A stretch of DNA of 64,000 nt from Rubrivivax sp. (GCA_020852865.1 JADYZZ010000032.1:62001-126000), one strand, 5' to 3'; numbered from the stretch's first letter, positions 1 through 15,181 are shown. A program made the numbers and translations. Notes: a model not told the origin generated them from the sequence alone.

Positions 1-449
1 CGCGGAATCTCGTTCTCGCAACCGGGCCAGTTGGGAGCCGTGCCCATGTTCTCGGCAATCACTTCGGGCGCCGGCGCGTCCGACGGCACGGCTGCGCTTG
101 CGGCGCGCCAGCCGGCAAACGCGCTGTCGAGCCAGCGCGGCGTGTCGCCGACGGCGGGCGTGGCGCAGTTGCCGCCGACGCAGTTGGCCGCCGGGAAACT
201 CGCCGGGCTGGCCGCGGCTGCTGCCCGCTCGCCCTCGCGCAGGGCGGCCTCGGCAGCCTGGAACGCGAGGCTGCGGTCGTGCGCCGCACCGCCCATGCGC
301 GTCTGCAGCACGGCCCCGCGCAGGCCGCTCGCCACCACGACCAGAATCAAGGCGAGCAGCAGCAGACTGGCGACAAGCGAAATGCCGCGCGCCGGCCGGC
401 GCAGGACATGGCCGCGGCCGCGAGCAGGGCGAAGGGGGCAGTCATCCAT
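1..449 (-). CDS. pilX: Minor pilin PilX-like protein, 3' end cut by the window edge
   Basis: Translation from the ATG at 449 gives a short basic leader, then RRPARG followed by ISLVASLLLLALILVVVASG. This is a PilX-type prepilin leader and hydrophobic helix (residues about 22-43), although the residue after the G is I and there is no nearby E5. The next segment (RGAVLQTRMGGAAHDRSLAFQAAE) matches the PilX N-terminal pattern, in which AFQAAEAALR follows the helix. The reading frame stays open to base 1, so the C-terminus is missing. It lies 13 bp after pilW in the same direction. Minor pilins of this set are processed by PilD and prime type IV pilus assembly in the inner membrane. Family assignment rests on the leader, the AFQAAE block and operon position. 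Confidence 0.8.
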   Translation of the reverse strand, partial: MDDCPLRPARGRGHVLRRPARGISLVASLLLLALILVVVASGLRGAVLQTRMGGAAHDRSLAFQAAEAALREGERAAAAASPASFPAANCVGGNCATPAVGDTPRWLDSAFAGWRAASAAVPSDAPAPEVIAENMGTAPNWPGCENEIP

Positions 450-462
450 GATTCGGGCGGAC

Positions 463-1473
463 TCAAGGCATGAGGTTGCGCACATTCGCGACGAAGGTCA
501 CCGTGCGCTGCAGGCGCTGGCCGGCAGCGGCCGTGCTGGTGCTGGCGTCGTGCGTCTCATAGGTCAGGTCGACGCGCACGGCGAGCACCGCGGACCAGTC
601 GGTCACCGCAGCCGCGGTCACGTAGTCGCCGCCGCCGGCCGGCAAGAAGGCGAGCTGCATGTCGCGCACGCCCTCGGCCACCTCCTCGGCGCCGCCGCGC
701 GTGACGCGGTACAGCGAGCGCCCTCCGGTCTCGGGCCGGCCGTTGTTGCCGATGTACCAGCCGGCGGCGACGAAGCGCGCGGCGAGCGAGCCCGGGGTGA
801 ACTGGAGCGTCGTGCCGCCGACGCAGTCGACGGGCAAGCCGAGCTTGCTGGTGCAGTTCGACGGCGTTCCGAGCCCGGCGGCGTGCGTGAAGGTCCCGGC
901 CACGGGGTTGGCGGCCGTCGCCGTGAAGATCGCCTGCTGGCGGTAGCTGCACACCATCACGAGGTCGCCGACGGCGACGCCGTGGTTGGCGGGGTTGACC
1001 GTGAAGACCGCGCCGGCCGGGTTGTGCGCACTCACGCGCACGCCGTCGAGCGTCTGTCCGTAGCGCACGACGACGGCCTGCGTGCCGGCCACACGCTCGC
1101 CGACGCCGCCGCCGAAGGCCGCGCCGTCGAAGTCGGCTGCGCCGTCGAAGCCGCGCAGCGGCTCGCCCCAGGTCGCCCACCAGGCGGGGGCAGCGCCCTG
1201 CGCCTGGGTCAGCACGTTGGCCGTCAGCACCTGGGCGTCGCAGGGCGAGGCGCCGGCCTCGCGCACCTCGCGCACCATCAGGTCGTAGCTGGTGCGCACC
1301 GACTCGGCCATGCGCGAGAGGTTGTCGCTGGTGTGGCCGGCCACGATCGTGCCGCTGAACAGCATCGCCGCCGCGCCGACCACCACGAGGCCGAGCGCGA
1401 GCGCGACCATCAGCTCGACCAGGCCGAAGCCACACGCCGGCACCCCGGCTCGGCGGCCACGTCGTGCACCCAT
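463..1473 (-). CDS. pilW: Type IV pilus minor pilin PilW-like
   Basis: Starting at the ATG at 1473 the protein begins with a basic leader and GFGLVELMVALALGLVVVG, a classic type III prepilin signal with the conserved glutamate after the cleavage site. It is 336 residues. The C-terminal part ends RLQRTVTFVANVRNLMP, typical of PilW, where the last lines carry an RTV/NVR motif. The open frame extends further upstream but that part reads through pilV in another frame, so the ATG just before the prepilin leader was chosen. Its start lies right beside the pilV stop at 1476. PilW works with PilV, PilX and FimT/FimU in pilus initiation. Confidence 0.85.
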   Translation of the reverse strand: MGARRGRRAGVPACGFGLVELMVALALGLVVVGAAAMLFSGTIVAGHTSDNLSRMAESVRTSYDLMVREVREAGASPCDAQVLTANVLTQAQGAAPAWWATWGEPLRGFDGAADFDGAAFGGGVGERVAGTQAVVVRYGQTLDGVRVSAHNPAGAVFTVNPANHGVAVGDLVMVCSYRQQAIFTATAANPVAGTFTHAAGLGTPSNCTSKLGLPVDCVGGTTLQFTPGSLAARFVAAGWYIGNNGRPETGGRSLYRVTRGGAEEVAEGVRDMQLAFLPAGGGDYVTAAAVTDWSAVLAVRVDLTYETHDASTSTAAAGQRLQRTVTFVANVRNLMP

Positions 1474-1475
1474 GC

Positions 1476-1952
1476 TCACAGTTGCGCCGCCATCTCGACC
1501 ACATGGGCGGCGCTGCCGCCGGTGGCGCGCGAGTCGTCCCAGCGCACGCGCACCGTGCACGCTGCGGCGGCGCAGGAGACGCTGCCGCAGGCCGAACTGC
1601 CCATCTGCGACTGCAGCGTGGTGATCCAGCGGGCGAGGTCGCGCGCGGCCAGGGCGGCACCGTTGGGCGCGTTGCAGACGTAGCCCGCGGTGTCGTAGGC
1701 GCCGCCGGTGACGCCCGCCGGGTTGGCGCGCATCGCGTCGAGGATGCTCTGCGTCAGGATCGAGGTCTGCGTGTACTCGTAGCTGCCCTGGTTGTCGCGC
1801 AGCATGACCGCCTGCATCGCCGCGGCGCCGAGCAGCCCGACGGTGATCACAAGTACCGAGACCAGCACCTCGATCAGGGTGACCCCGCGTCGACGCCGTC
1901 CGCAGCCGGCGGGATTGCGGCGGCGCAGCGACGCTGCGGAATGCGCGTTCAT
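1476..1952 (-). CDS. pilV: Type IV pilus modification protein PilV
   Basis: A 158-residue prepilin. The leader ends RRRRG and is followed by VTLIEVLVSVLVITVGLLGAA, with the conserved E at position 5 of the mature chain. The downstream segment (AAMQAVMLRDNQ...YTQTSILTQSILDAMRANP) is typical of PilV, with the ILDAMRAN block. The ATG at 1952 overlaps the fimT stop (ATGA at 1949-1952), so translational coupling is likely. The region after residue 90 has four cysteines. Role: minor pilin of the type IV pilus tip or priming complex. Confidence 0.87.
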   Translation of the reverse strand: MNAHSAASLRRRNPAGCGRRRRGVTLIEVLVSVLVITVGLLGAAAMQAVMLRDNQGSYEYTQTSILTQSILDAMRANPAGVTGGAYDTAGYVCNAPNGAALAARDLARWITTLQSQMGSSACGSVSCAAAACTVRVRWDDSRATGGSAAHVVEMAAQL

Positions 1953-2524
1953 GAATCGGCCGGTGCGGCGCAGACACCGCCGGTGGCGCGCGCGCGCACC
2001 GTCGTGCGGGTACCGAACGCGAGGGACACGTCGCGCACGTTTTGCGTCGGACGCGCGACGGCGGCGCACACCGCCAGCGTCGCGACCATCAGCGAGCGGC
2101 CGTCGCTGCCGCGTGCCGTGCCGTCGCCGCGAAAGACGATCCGCTGGCCCGCCGCCGTGATTGCGGCGCTGCCGATGACGGTGATGTTCTCGAAGCTGCC
2201 GCCCTTGATCACGGGCTCGGTGTTGGCGCGCACCCCGTCGCCGTTGGTGTCGACGAAGACGATCCAGCCCGGCCAGATGGCGTCGTCGTTCGAGCAGGAG
2301 CTGCCGTCGGACGAGCGGCAGAGCACGGCGCGCCGGTTCGTACGCACCGCCTCGGCGCGCGCGAGCTGCACGGCGCCCACCAGTTCGGCGGAGGCCGACT
2401 GCAGCCGTCGCCGCTGCATCCCCTCGCGGAAGTCGGGCGCGGCAACCGCAAGCAGGATCGCCACCAGGGCAACGGCGATCATCAGCTCGATGAGGGTCAG
2501 GCCGCGCAGCGGCTTGGCGTTCAT
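1949..2524 (-). CDS. fimT: FimT/GspH-type minor pseudopilin
   Basis: 191 residues from the ATG at 2524 (MNAKPLRG), with leader and helix LTLIELMIAVALVAILLAVAAPDF. The ...APDFRE pattern after the helix is a hallmark of GspH/FimT. A short loop DTNGDGVRANTE and the phrase IVFRGDGTA also fit the GspH domain. An upstream in-frame ATG at 2602 would add 26 residues with no prepilin character, so the start next to the leader is preferred. It is the first gene of the minor pilin operon, and the promoter should lie in 2525-2700. FimT-type proteins have been linked to DNA binding by type IV pili in some bacteria. Confidence 0.84.
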   Translation of the reverse strand: MNAKPLRGLTLIELMIAVALVAILLAVAAPDFREGMQRRRLQSASAELVGAVQLARAEAVRTNRRAVLCRSSDGSSCSNDDAIWPGWIVFVDTNGDGVRANTEPVIKGGSFENITVIGSAAITAAGQRIVFRGDGTARGSDGRSLMVATLAVCAAVARPTQNVRDVSLAFGTRTTVRARATGGVCAAPADS

Positions 2525-3240
2525 GGTCGGTCTCGCGTCGGCTCTGCAGTGTTCCGTCCCGATTTCGGCGTTCCCCGATACCGGTTGAGCCCGAGACGGC
2601 AACCGGATGTGACATCCTTTGCAGCCTGAGCCGGCCTCGCTCGACGGCGCCGGCGACAGGCAACCCGCGGGCCGCGACGCTGCCGAGGAAACACCAGCCG
2701 CGCCGCCGGGGGGTGTCCGGCCGTTTCTGCCGCCTCATGTGAGACCGACCGCGGCAAACCGGAACACCAGCCGCACCGCCGGCGCGCGCCCGGCCGCGCC
2801 CTGCACCGACTGCAATCCGGCGCCGGCAGGCAGCCGGCCCCGTCCGGCAGGCCGGCGCACCGGGTGTCCGGCCGGCCCGGTAGTCGGCCCAGACGCCGGC
2901 TGCATCGGCCCGCCTTCGCTCGGCATCCCCCCGGGGTTCGCATGAGCGGCACGGCGATCACCGGCACGACCGGCATGAAGCCGGCCGGTGTCCTCGCGGC
3001 GGTCTGCCGCGCGCGACAGGTGCGGTGTCCGATGCGAGGATCCCGATGAGGGCCCTCCGGCCGCTGCGTCCGGCGCGAGTCAGGTCCGGCTGAATCGACG
3101 CCCGGGCGACGCCACCGCCCACAGGCGGGATCTTCGGCATCCACAGCCCCGGTTGCGGGTCGGGCATCCGCGCGCGGCCCGCGGGCCCCGTGCGCAGCCT
3201 GCGCCGTCCGCGCCGCCGGCGCCCGGCGATACTTCGCCGC
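2525..3240. other. Long spacer between fimT and aroK, no gene seen
   Basis: About 715 bp between divergent genes. No frame here has a recognisable protein. It contains a direct repeat (2687-2709 and 2761-2782, sharing AACACCAGCCGC[GA]CCGCCGG) and several scattered copies of GGTGTCCGG. Right before the aroK start, CGGCGA-TACT-TCGCCG (3224-3239) can form a small hairpin. Promoters for both operons should be here, but I cannot assign a convincing -35/-10 pair. Confidence 0.5.
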
Positions 3241-3807
3241 ATGAGCGAGCCGCTGTCGCTGTCACTGGTAGGTATGCCCGGCTGCGGCAAGTCGACGGTC
3301 GGCCGCCACCTGGCGCGGCAGCTCGGCCTGCACCTGGCCGACAGCGACGCCGTGATCGAGCAGCGCATCGGCATGCCGATCCGCGAGTACTTCGCGGCGC
3401 ACGGCGAGGAGGCCTTCCGCGACGTCGAGCAGGCGGTGATCGACGAGCTCGCCGGTCGCCCGGGCCTGGTGCTGGCCACCGGCGGCGGCGCGGTGCTGCG
3501 GCCGAGCAACCGCGACGCGCTGCATTCGCGCAGCCACGTGCTGTACCTGCGCGCCTCGCCCGAGGAGCTGCAGCGGCGCCTGCGCCACGACACGCAGCGG
3601 CCGCTGCTGCAGGTGGCCGATCCGCTGCAGCGGCTGCGCGAGCTGTACCGCGACCGCGACGCGCTGTACCGGCGTACGGCGCATTTCGTCGTGGAAGCGG
3701 CGCGGCCTTCGGTGCACGGACTCGTCGGCCTGGCGCTCGCGCAGCTCGAGCTGGCCGGCCTGATCGAGCCGCCCGGTGCAGCGGCGCGCCGCGGCGCCGG
3801 AAGCTGA
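3241..3807 (+). CDS. aroK: Shikimate kinase
   Basis: A 188-residue P-loop kinase that phosphorylates shikimate at the 3-hydroxyl in the chorismate pathway. Visible motifs: Walker [10 protein letters not shown] at residues 12-20; the shikimate-binding region [28 protein letters not shown]; and [17 protein letters not shown], the glycine-rich substrate loop. The family usually has DTD in the second motif, here DSD. Length is typical (170-190). The ATG at 3241 directly follows a small inverted repeat; an upstream in-frame ATG at 3190 would add only arginine-rich sequence. aroB follows after 92 bp in the same direction, the usual aroKB pairing. Confidence 0.96.
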   Translation: MSEPLSLSLVGMPGCGKSTVGRHLARQLGLHLADSDAVIEQRIGMPIREYFAAHGEEAFRDVEQAVIDELAGRPGLVLATGGGAVLRPSNRDALHSRSHVLYLRASPEELQRRLRHDTQRPLLQVADPLQRLRELYRDRDALYRRTAHFVVEAARPSVHGLVGLALAQLELAGLIEPPGAAARRGAGS

Positions 3808-3899
3808 CGCAACCGGCTCGCGCCCGCAAGACGTTGGCCCGGCCCGGCTCCCGACCCGCTGCCGCCCGGCGCGGCCGGCGCCCGTACACTGCCCGCACC

Positions 3900-5003
3900 A
3901 TGCCTGTCATCGCCACGGTGGCGGTGGCCACGCCGAGCCACCGCTACGAGATCCTGATCGGCAAGCAATTGCTCGCCGCACCGTCCACCTGGGCCGGCCT
4001 GCCGCAGGCTGCACAGGCGGTGCTGGTCAGCAACCCGCTCGTGCATGCGCATTACGGCGCCGCCGTCGAGTCCGCGCTCGCGGCGCACTACGGCCGGGTC
4101 AGCCGGCTGCTGCTGCCCGACGGCGAGCAGCACAAGGACTGGCCGACGCTGCAGACGATCTTCGACCACCTGCTGCGCCAGGGCTGCGACCGCAAGACCC
4201 TCCTCGTCGCGCTGGGCGGCGGCGTCGTCGGCGACATGACGGGCTTCGCTGCGGCCACCTACATGCGCGGTGTGCCCTACGTGCAGGTGCCGACGACGCT
4301 GCTGGCGCAGGTCGACAGCTCGGTGGGCGGCAAGACGGCGATCAACCACCCGCTGGGCAAGAACATGATCGGCGCCTTCCACCAGCCCGAGCGCGTGGTG
4401 GCCGACCTCGACACGCTGGCCACGCTACCGCCGCGCGAGTTGTCGGCCGGGCTGGCCGAGATCATCAAGTACGGGCCGATCGCCGATGCGGCCTTCCTCG
4501 ACTGGATCGAGCGTCATCTCGACGCGCTCGCCGCCGGCGACGCCGAGGCGCTGGCCTACGCCGTGCGCCGCTCTTGCGAGATCAAGGCCGAGGTGGTGGG
4601 CGCCGACGAGCGCGAGAGCGGCCGGCGCGCGATCCTGAACTTCGGCCACACCTTCGGCCACGCGATCGAGGCCGGCCTGGGCTACGGCCACTGGCTGCAC
4701 GGCGAGGCGGTGGGCTGCGGCATGGTGCTGGCCGCGCGCCTGTCGGCCGCGCTCGGGCTCGCCGACGAGGCCTTCGCCGCGCGGCTGGCCGGCATCGTCC
4801 GGCGCGCCGGCCTGCCGGTGCGGCCGCCGGCCATGCCCGCGCCGCGCTGGCTCGGGCTGATGCGGCTGGACAAGAAGGCCGAGGCCGGAGCGATCCGCTT
4901 CGTGCTGATCGAGCGGCCGGGCACGGCCGCGCTGCACGCCGCGCCCGACAACATGGTGGCGCGCGTCATCGAGGCCGCGAGCGCCGACGCCGGCAGCGCG
5001 TGA
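3900..5003 (+). CDS. aroB: 3-dehydroquinate synthase
   Basis: 367 residues, converts DAHP to 3-dehydroquinate using NAD and a divalent metal. The NAD-binding block [19 protein letters not shown] and the following [28 protein letters not shown] are diagnostic. The metal-binding histidines lie in [16 protein letters not shown] and [12 protein letters not shown]. The gene lies downstream of aroK and its stop overlaps the GTG of dgt (GTGA at 5000-5003), so expression is probably coupled. Nothing unusual in length or motifs. Confidence 0.97.
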   Translation: MPVIATVAVATPSHRYEILIGKQLLAAPSTWAGLPQAAQAVLVSNPLVHAHYGAAVESALAAHYGRVSRLLLPDGEQHKDWPTLQTIFDHLLRQGCDRKTLLVALGGGVVGDMTGFAAATYMRGVPYVQVPTTLLAQVDSSVGGKTAINHPLGKNMIGAFHQPERVVADLDTLATLPPRELSAGLAEIIKYGPIADAAFLDWIERHLDALAAGDAEALAYAVRRSCEIKAEVVGADERESGRRAILNFGHTFGHAIEAGLGYGHWLHGEAVGCGMVLAARLSAALGLADEAFAARLAGIVRRAGLPVRPPAMPAPRWLGLMRLDKKAEAGAIRFVLIERPGTAALHAAPDNMVARVIEAASADAGSA

Positions 5004-6154
5004 ACCTCGACGCGCTCGCACCCTGGGCCTGCGATCCGCGCCGCACGCGCGGGCGGCGCATCGCCGAGCCGCCCGCGCCGCCGCGCAACGAGCACCAGCG
5101 CGACCGCGACCGCATCGTGCACAGCGGCGCCTTCCGCCGCCTCGTCTACAAGACCCAGGTCTTCGTCAACCACGAAGGCGACCTGTTCCGCACGCGCCTG
5201 ACGCATTCGCTCGAAGTCGCACAGGTGGCGCGTTCGGCGGCGCGCACGCTGCAGCTCGACGAAGACCTGGCCGAGGCGATCGCGCTCGCGCACGACCTCG
5301 GCCACACGCCGTTCGGGCACGCCGGGCAGGACGCGCTGGCCGCGTGCATGCGCGCGCACGGCGGCTTCGAGCACAACCTGCAGAGCCTGCGCGTGGTCGA
5401 CCAGCTCGAGCAGCGCTATCTCGCGTTCGCCGGGCTCAACCTGACGTTCGAGACGCGCGAGGGCATCCTCAAGCGCTGCGCGCGGCGCGACGCCGAGCGG
5501 CTGCTGCGGGGCGAGCCCGACGGCCCGGCGCGCCGCTTCGTCGCGGGCACGCAGCCCAGCCTCGAGGCGCAGCTCGTGAACCTGGCCGACGAGGTGGCCT
5601 ACAGCACGCACGACATCGACGACGGCGTGCGCTCGGGCCTGCTCGCGGTGGAGCAGGTGCGCGAGGTGGCGCTGTTCGCGCACTGCCACGACGCGGCGCG
5701 GCGCGCGGCCGGGCGCGCCGACGCCGACGCCAAGCTCGTGCTCGCCGAGACGCTGCGGCGCATGCTGGCCGCCTTGCTGGCCGACCTCGTGGCCGCGACG
5801 GCCGCCGCGCTGGCGGCGCAGCGCCCGGACGATGTCGACGCCGTGCGTGCGCTGCCGCCGCTGGCGCGTTTCGGCGACGCGCTGCGCGCGCAGTTGCTCG
5901 AGCTCCAGCGCTTCTTGTTGCGGGCGCTGTATCGCCATCCGCAGGTGCTGCACAACACCGCGCATGGGCGCACCGTCGTCGCCGAGCTGTTCGCCGCGTA
6001 CCAGGCGGCGCCGCAGGAGATGAGCCCGGAGTATCGGGCCGCCGGCGCCGTGGACCGCGCGCGCGCCGTGGCCGACTACATCGCCGGCATGACCGACCGC
6101 TTCGCGCTGCGCGAGCACGAGCGGCTCACCGGCCGGCGTCTGTTCGCCGCGTGA
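5000..6154 (+). CDS. dgt: Deoxyguanosinetriphosphate triphosphohydrolase-like protein (HD domain)
   Basis: 384 residues from the GTG at 5000. HD-superfamily signatures: [13 protein letters not shown], then [18 protein letters not shown] with the HD pair, and [20 protein letters not shown] carrying the late aspartate. The N-terminus ([26 protein letters not shown]) is the conserved dGTPase-like block. Such proteins hydrolyse dNTPs to deoxynucleoside and triphosphate. The location between aroB and gltB is a common Burkholderiales order. Substrate preference cannot be read from sequence. Confidence 0.93.
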   Translation: MNLDALAPWACDPRRTRGRRIAEPPAPPRNEHQRDRDRIVHSGAFRRLVYKTQVFVNHEGDLFRTRLTHSLEVAQVARSAARTLQLDEDLAEAIALAHDLGHTPFGHAGQDALAACMRAHGGFEHNLQSLRVVDQLEQRYLAFAGLNLTFETREGILKRCARRDAERLLRGEPDGPARRFVAGTQPSLEAQLVNLADEVAYSTHDIDDGVRSGLLAVEQVREVALFAHCHDAARRAAGRADADAKLVLAETLRRMLAALLADLVAATAAALAAQRPDDVDAVRALPPLARFGDALRAQLLELQRFLLRALYRHPQVLHNTAHGRTVVAELFAAYQAAPQEMSPEYRAAGAVDRARAVADYIAGMTDRFALREHERLTGRRLFAA

Positions 6155-6162
6155 GCGCAGGC

Positions 6163-6831
6163 ATGGCCCGGCTGCCTCGCCTCGTGCTCGCCGGGCAGGC
6201 GCACCTCGTACGGCTGGGCACGCTCGACGGCCGCGCGGCCTGCGCCGACGCCGAGGACCGCGCGCGGCTGCTCGATGCGCTGCGGCAGGCCCTGGCCGCC
6301 GAGCGCGTGCAGCTGCATGCCTACGCGCTGCTCGAGCAGGAGCTGCGGCTGCTCGTCACGCCGGCGCGGCCGCAGGCGCTGGCGCGGTTCGTGCAGGCCA
6401 TCGGCCGGCGCTACGTGCGCGGCTACAACCGCCGGCACGGGCGCAGCGGCACGCTGTGGGACGGGCGCTTCCGCGCCTGCGCCGTCGAGCCCGGGGAATG
6501 CCTGCTCGACGCGATGAGCTGGATCGAACAAGGCGCCGAAGGCCTGTCCAGTGCCGCGCACCATGTCGGCGCCGGCCGCGACGTCCTGATCACCGATGCG
6601 CCGGCGTACTGGCAGCTCGGCAACACGCCGTTCGAGCGCGAGGCAGCCTGGCGGCAGCGGCTGGCCCAGGGCCTCGGCAGCGACACGGTGGCGCGCCTGG
6701 GCAGCGCCCTATTCGGCGGCTGGGCGTACGGCCGGGCGGCGTTCGTCGAAGCGGTTGCGACGCCGGGCCGGCCGGCGGCGCCGCGACCCCGCGGTCGGCC
6801 GCGACGCACCGCGGGCCGCGGCGCCGCCTGA
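6163..6831 (+). CDS. RAYT-like (REP-associated tyrosine transposase) protein with altered HUH motif
   Basis: 222 residues from the ATG at 6163; a GTG at 6151 in the same frame overlaps the dgt stop and is an alternative start. The protein follows the RAYT pattern from end to end: MARLPRLVLAGQ at the N-terminus, RRYVRGYNRRHGRSGTLWDGRF with the candidate nucleophile tyrosine, YWQLGNTPFEREAAWR, and a C-terminal PRPRGRPRRT tail. The metal-binding HUH segment, normally like HAYVLMPNHVHLL, reads HAYALLEQELRLL, so both histidines are replaced (E and R). The GNN motif near residue 20 is also gone. It is therefore probably not an active Y1 transposase, and may be domesticated or simply decaying. It is in a conserved housekeeping locus with normal base composition. 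Confidence 0.8.
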   Translation: MARLPRLVLAGQAHLVRLGTLDGRAACADAEDRARLLDALRQALAAERVQLHAYALLEQELRLLVTPARPQALARFVQAIGRRYVRGYNRRHGRSGTLWDGRFRACAVEPGECLLDAMSWIEQGAEGLSSAAHHVGAGRDVLITDAPAYWQLGNTPFEREAAWRQRLAQGLGSDTVARLGSALFGGWAYGRAAFVEAVATPGRPAAPRPRGRPRRTAGRGAA

Positions 6832-7044
6832 CGCGCCCCATCGCGCGGCGCGCGCGCAGCGCGCACGAACGACGGCGGCAGCGCTTGGCCGGCATCGGCA
6901 GCATACGAATTTGATATGGCACCATTTATCTCTGAGTCCACCGTGAATCGACATATTTAGGGTCTGACCCCATTTATTTCGATTGCCGGCATTGCTGCAG
7001 TGCGATAGCGTCGGCCGCTGACGCGCCTGCGCCGGAGTCCGACC
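6832..7044. other. AT-richer spacer before gltB with palindrome and repeated heptamers
   Basis: Bases 6905-6985 are markedly richer in A/T than the surroundings. They hold the palindrome GGGTCTGACCC (6960-6970) and two copies of CCATTTAT[CT]TC (6922-6932 and 6970-6980), 48 bp apart. The second copy abuts the palindrome. The stretch ends about 60 bp before the gltB start. It may be the relic end of a RAYT-linked repeat or the gltB promoter and leader; the sequence alone does not decide. Confidence 0.5.
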
Positions 7045-11841
<4,797 letters not shown>

Positions 11842-11867
11842 ACCCCACCCGAGCGCCAGAGCATCCC

Positions 11868-13343
<1,476 letters not shown>

Positions 13344-13346
<3 letters not shown>

Positions 13347-13400
13347 AGCGCCGGCGCGCCGGCCCGCACACAGGCGGTGACGCCGAGGGCCGGCGCTTCA
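13344..13400 (+). terminator. Inverted repeat spanning the gltD stop codon
   Basis: TGAAGCGCCGGC (13344-13355) is perfectly complementary to GCCGGCGCTTCA (13389-13400), a 12-bp stem with a 33-nt loop. The left arm includes the gltD TGA. There is no T-run, so if it ends transcription this would be Rho-assisted, or it may protect the gltBD mRNA 3' end. It separates gltBD from the mla operon. Confidence 0.45.
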
Positions 13401-13510
13401 CGCTCCTTGACCTTCGCTCACGCGCCTTCACCCGCGCCGCGCGCAGGTGCATGCGAGAATGCCGGACACCTTCCGCAATCCGAGCGCCGGCACGGCGCGC
13501 CGCCGGCGAC

Positions 13511-14323
13511 TTGAAGCCCGACGCCCTCATCGAGATCGATCACGTCACGTTCGGCTACGACGCGAGCCGGCTGATCCTCGACGGCATCTCGCTCGAGTTT
13601 CCGCGCGGCAAGGTCACCGCCATCCTCGGCAGCTCGGGCTGCGGCAAGACGACGCTGCTGCGCCTGATCGCCGGCGTGCACGGCACCAACTCGGGCCGCG
13701 TGATGTTCGACGGCGAGCCGATCGACGTGCGCAACCGCGCGCAGCTGTTCCGGCTGCGCCGGCGCCTGGGCATGCTGTTCCAGTTCGGCGCCCTGTTCAC
13801 CGACCTCACGGTATTCGAGAACGTCGCCTTCCCGCTGCGCGAGCACACCGACCTGCCCGAGCCGCTGGTGCGCGACATCGTGCTGATGAAGCTCAACGCG
13901 GTGGGCCTGCGCGGCGCCGCCGGCCTCAGGATCGGCGAGGTCTCGGGCGGCATGGCGCGGCGCATCGCGCTGGCGCGCGCGATCGCGCTCGACCCCGAGC
14001 TGATCATGTACGACGAGCCCTTCGCCGGCCTCGACCTCATCAGCATGGGCGTGGCGGCCAAGCTGATCCGCACGCTCAACGACGTCACCGGCTCGACCTC
14101 GCTCGTCGTCAGCCACGACGTGCCCCAGTGCATGGCGATCAGCGACCACGTCGTGCTGATGGCCAACGGCGGGCGCATCGTCGCGCAGGGCACGCCGGCC
14201 GAGCTGATGGCCAGCCACGACCCCGAGACGCGCCAGTTCACGCGCGGCGAGCCCGACGGACCGGTGAAGTTCCACTATCCGGCGCCCGACATCGCCGTCG
14301 ACTTCGGGGTGGCGGCACCGTGA
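13511..14323 (+). CDS. mlaF: Phospholipid/retrograde lipid ABC transporter ATP-binding protein MlaF
   Basis: 270 residues if translation starts at the TTG at 13511 (LKPDALIEIDHVTFGY). An ATG at 13451 in the same frame would add 20 unconserved residues, and neither has a strong ribosome site. The TTG is chosen because the length then matches MlaF of other bacteria (about 270). Motifs: Walker A GSSGCGKTT, Q-loop MLFQFGALFTDL, signature VSGGMARRIALARA, Walker B LIMYDEPFAGLD, and H-loop VVSHD. MlaF powers the MlaFEDB inner-membrane complex. It overlaps mlaE by GTGA at 14320-14323. Confidence 0.93.
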   Translation: MKPDALIEIDHVTFGYDASRLILDGISLEFPRGKVTAILGSSGCGKTTLLRLIAGVHGTNSGRVMFDGEPIDVRNRAQLFRLRRRLGMLFQFGALFTDLTVFENVAFPLREHTDLPEPLVRDIVLMKLNAVGLRGAAGLRIGEVSGGMARRIALARAIALDPELIMYDEPFAGLDLISMGVAAKLIRTLNDVTGSTSLVVSHDVPQCMAISDHVVLMANGGRIVAQGTPAELMASHDPETRQFTRGEPDGPVKFHYPAPDIAVDFGVAAP

Positions 14324-15099
14324 ACGGGCTCGCGCGCCTGGGTGCGGCGGCGCTGGCGCAGCTGCGCGGCTGGGGTCACGCGGCGCGCTTCTTCGTCGAG
14401 CTGTTCCAGGCGCTGCCGGCCGCGTTCGGGCGTCCGCTGCTGGCCGTCGAGCAGGTGCACGCGATCGGCAACCGCTCGCTCGTCATCATCCTCGCTTCGG
14501 GCATGGCGGTGGGCTTCGTGCTGGCGCTGCAGATGTACTACGCGCTCGTGCGCTACGGCGCCGCCGAAAGCCTCGGGCTGGTGGTCAACCTGTCGCTCGT
14601 GCGCGAGCTCGGTCCGGTCGTGACGGCGCTGCTCTTCGCCGGCCGCGCCGGCACTTCGCTCACCGCCGAGATCGGCCTCATGAAGGCCGGCGAGCAACTC
14701 GCGGCGCTCGAGCTGATGGCGGTCGATCCGCGCCAGCGCGTGCTCGCGCCGCGCCTGCTCGCAGGCATCTTCTCGATGCCGATCCTGGCGGTGCTGTTCT
14801 CGGCCATCGGCATCCTCGGCGCCTGGGTCGTGGCGGTGCTGCTGATCGGCGTCGACGCGGGCAACTTCTGGTCGATCCAGCAAGACGGCGTCGACGTCTG
14901 GCGCGATGTCGGCAACGGCATCGTCAAGTCCTTCGTCTTCGGCGTCGTCTGCACCGTGGTGGCGCTGTACCAGGGCTACGAGACCAAGGCCACGCCCGAG
15001 GGCGTGGCCTACGCGACCACGCGCACCGTGGTGATCTCGTCGCTGTGGATTCTCGGCATGGACTTCATCCTGACGGCGCTGATGTTCTCCACGCCCTGA
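14320..15099 (+). CDS. mlaE: Lipid asymmetry ABC transporter permease MlaE
   Basis: 259 residues, GTG start inside the mlaF stop. It has the MlaE family core: ELGPVVTALLFAGRAGTSLTAEIGLMKAGEQL, AIGLM-type coupling helix, and about five membrane helices (for example LVIILASGMAVGFVLAL and MPILAVLFSAIGILGAWVVAVL). The C-terminus ends ISSLWILGMDFILTALMFSTP, also family-like. It forms the transmembrane channel of the Mla transporter in the inner membrane. The stop codon TGA at 15097-15099 directly adjoins a 19-bp-stem hairpin that lies between mlaE and mlaD. Confidence 0.94.
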   Translation: MNGLARLGAAALAQLRGWGHAARFFVELFQALPAAFGRPLLAVEQVHAIGNRSLVIILASGMAVGFVLALQMYYALVRYGAAESLGLVVNLSLVRELGPVVTALLFAGRAGTSLTAEIGLMKAGEQLAALELMAVDPRQRVLAPRLLAGIFSMPILAVLFSAIGILGAWVVAVLLIGVDAGNFWSIQQDGVDVWRDVGNGIVKSFVFGVVCTVVALYQGYETKATPEGVAYATTRTVVISSLWILGMDFILTALMFSTP

Positions 15100-15145
15100 G
15101 CCTGTGAAGATATGAATCACACCCGCGATTCATATCTTCACAGGC
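15100..15145 (+). repeat. Hairpin repeat element immediately after the mlaE stop
   Basis: GCCTGTGAAGATATGAATC (15100-15118) pairs perfectly with GATTCATATCTTCACAGGC (15127-15145) around the 8-nt loop ACACCCGC. The arms are rich in A/T compared with the rest of the operon. The sequence TGA-GCCTGTGAAG (stop codon plus left arm) recurs at 40241-40253, and a near copy of the hairpin sits at 39485-39522. In all three the right flank reads GGC, pyrimidine or CT, then CTGAG. It is intra-operonic, so it may attenuate or stabilise mlaD-A-C-B mRNA. Confidence 0.75.
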
Positions 15146-15181
15146 CCTGAGCCGGCGCGCGAACGCACAAGGAACGAGACG

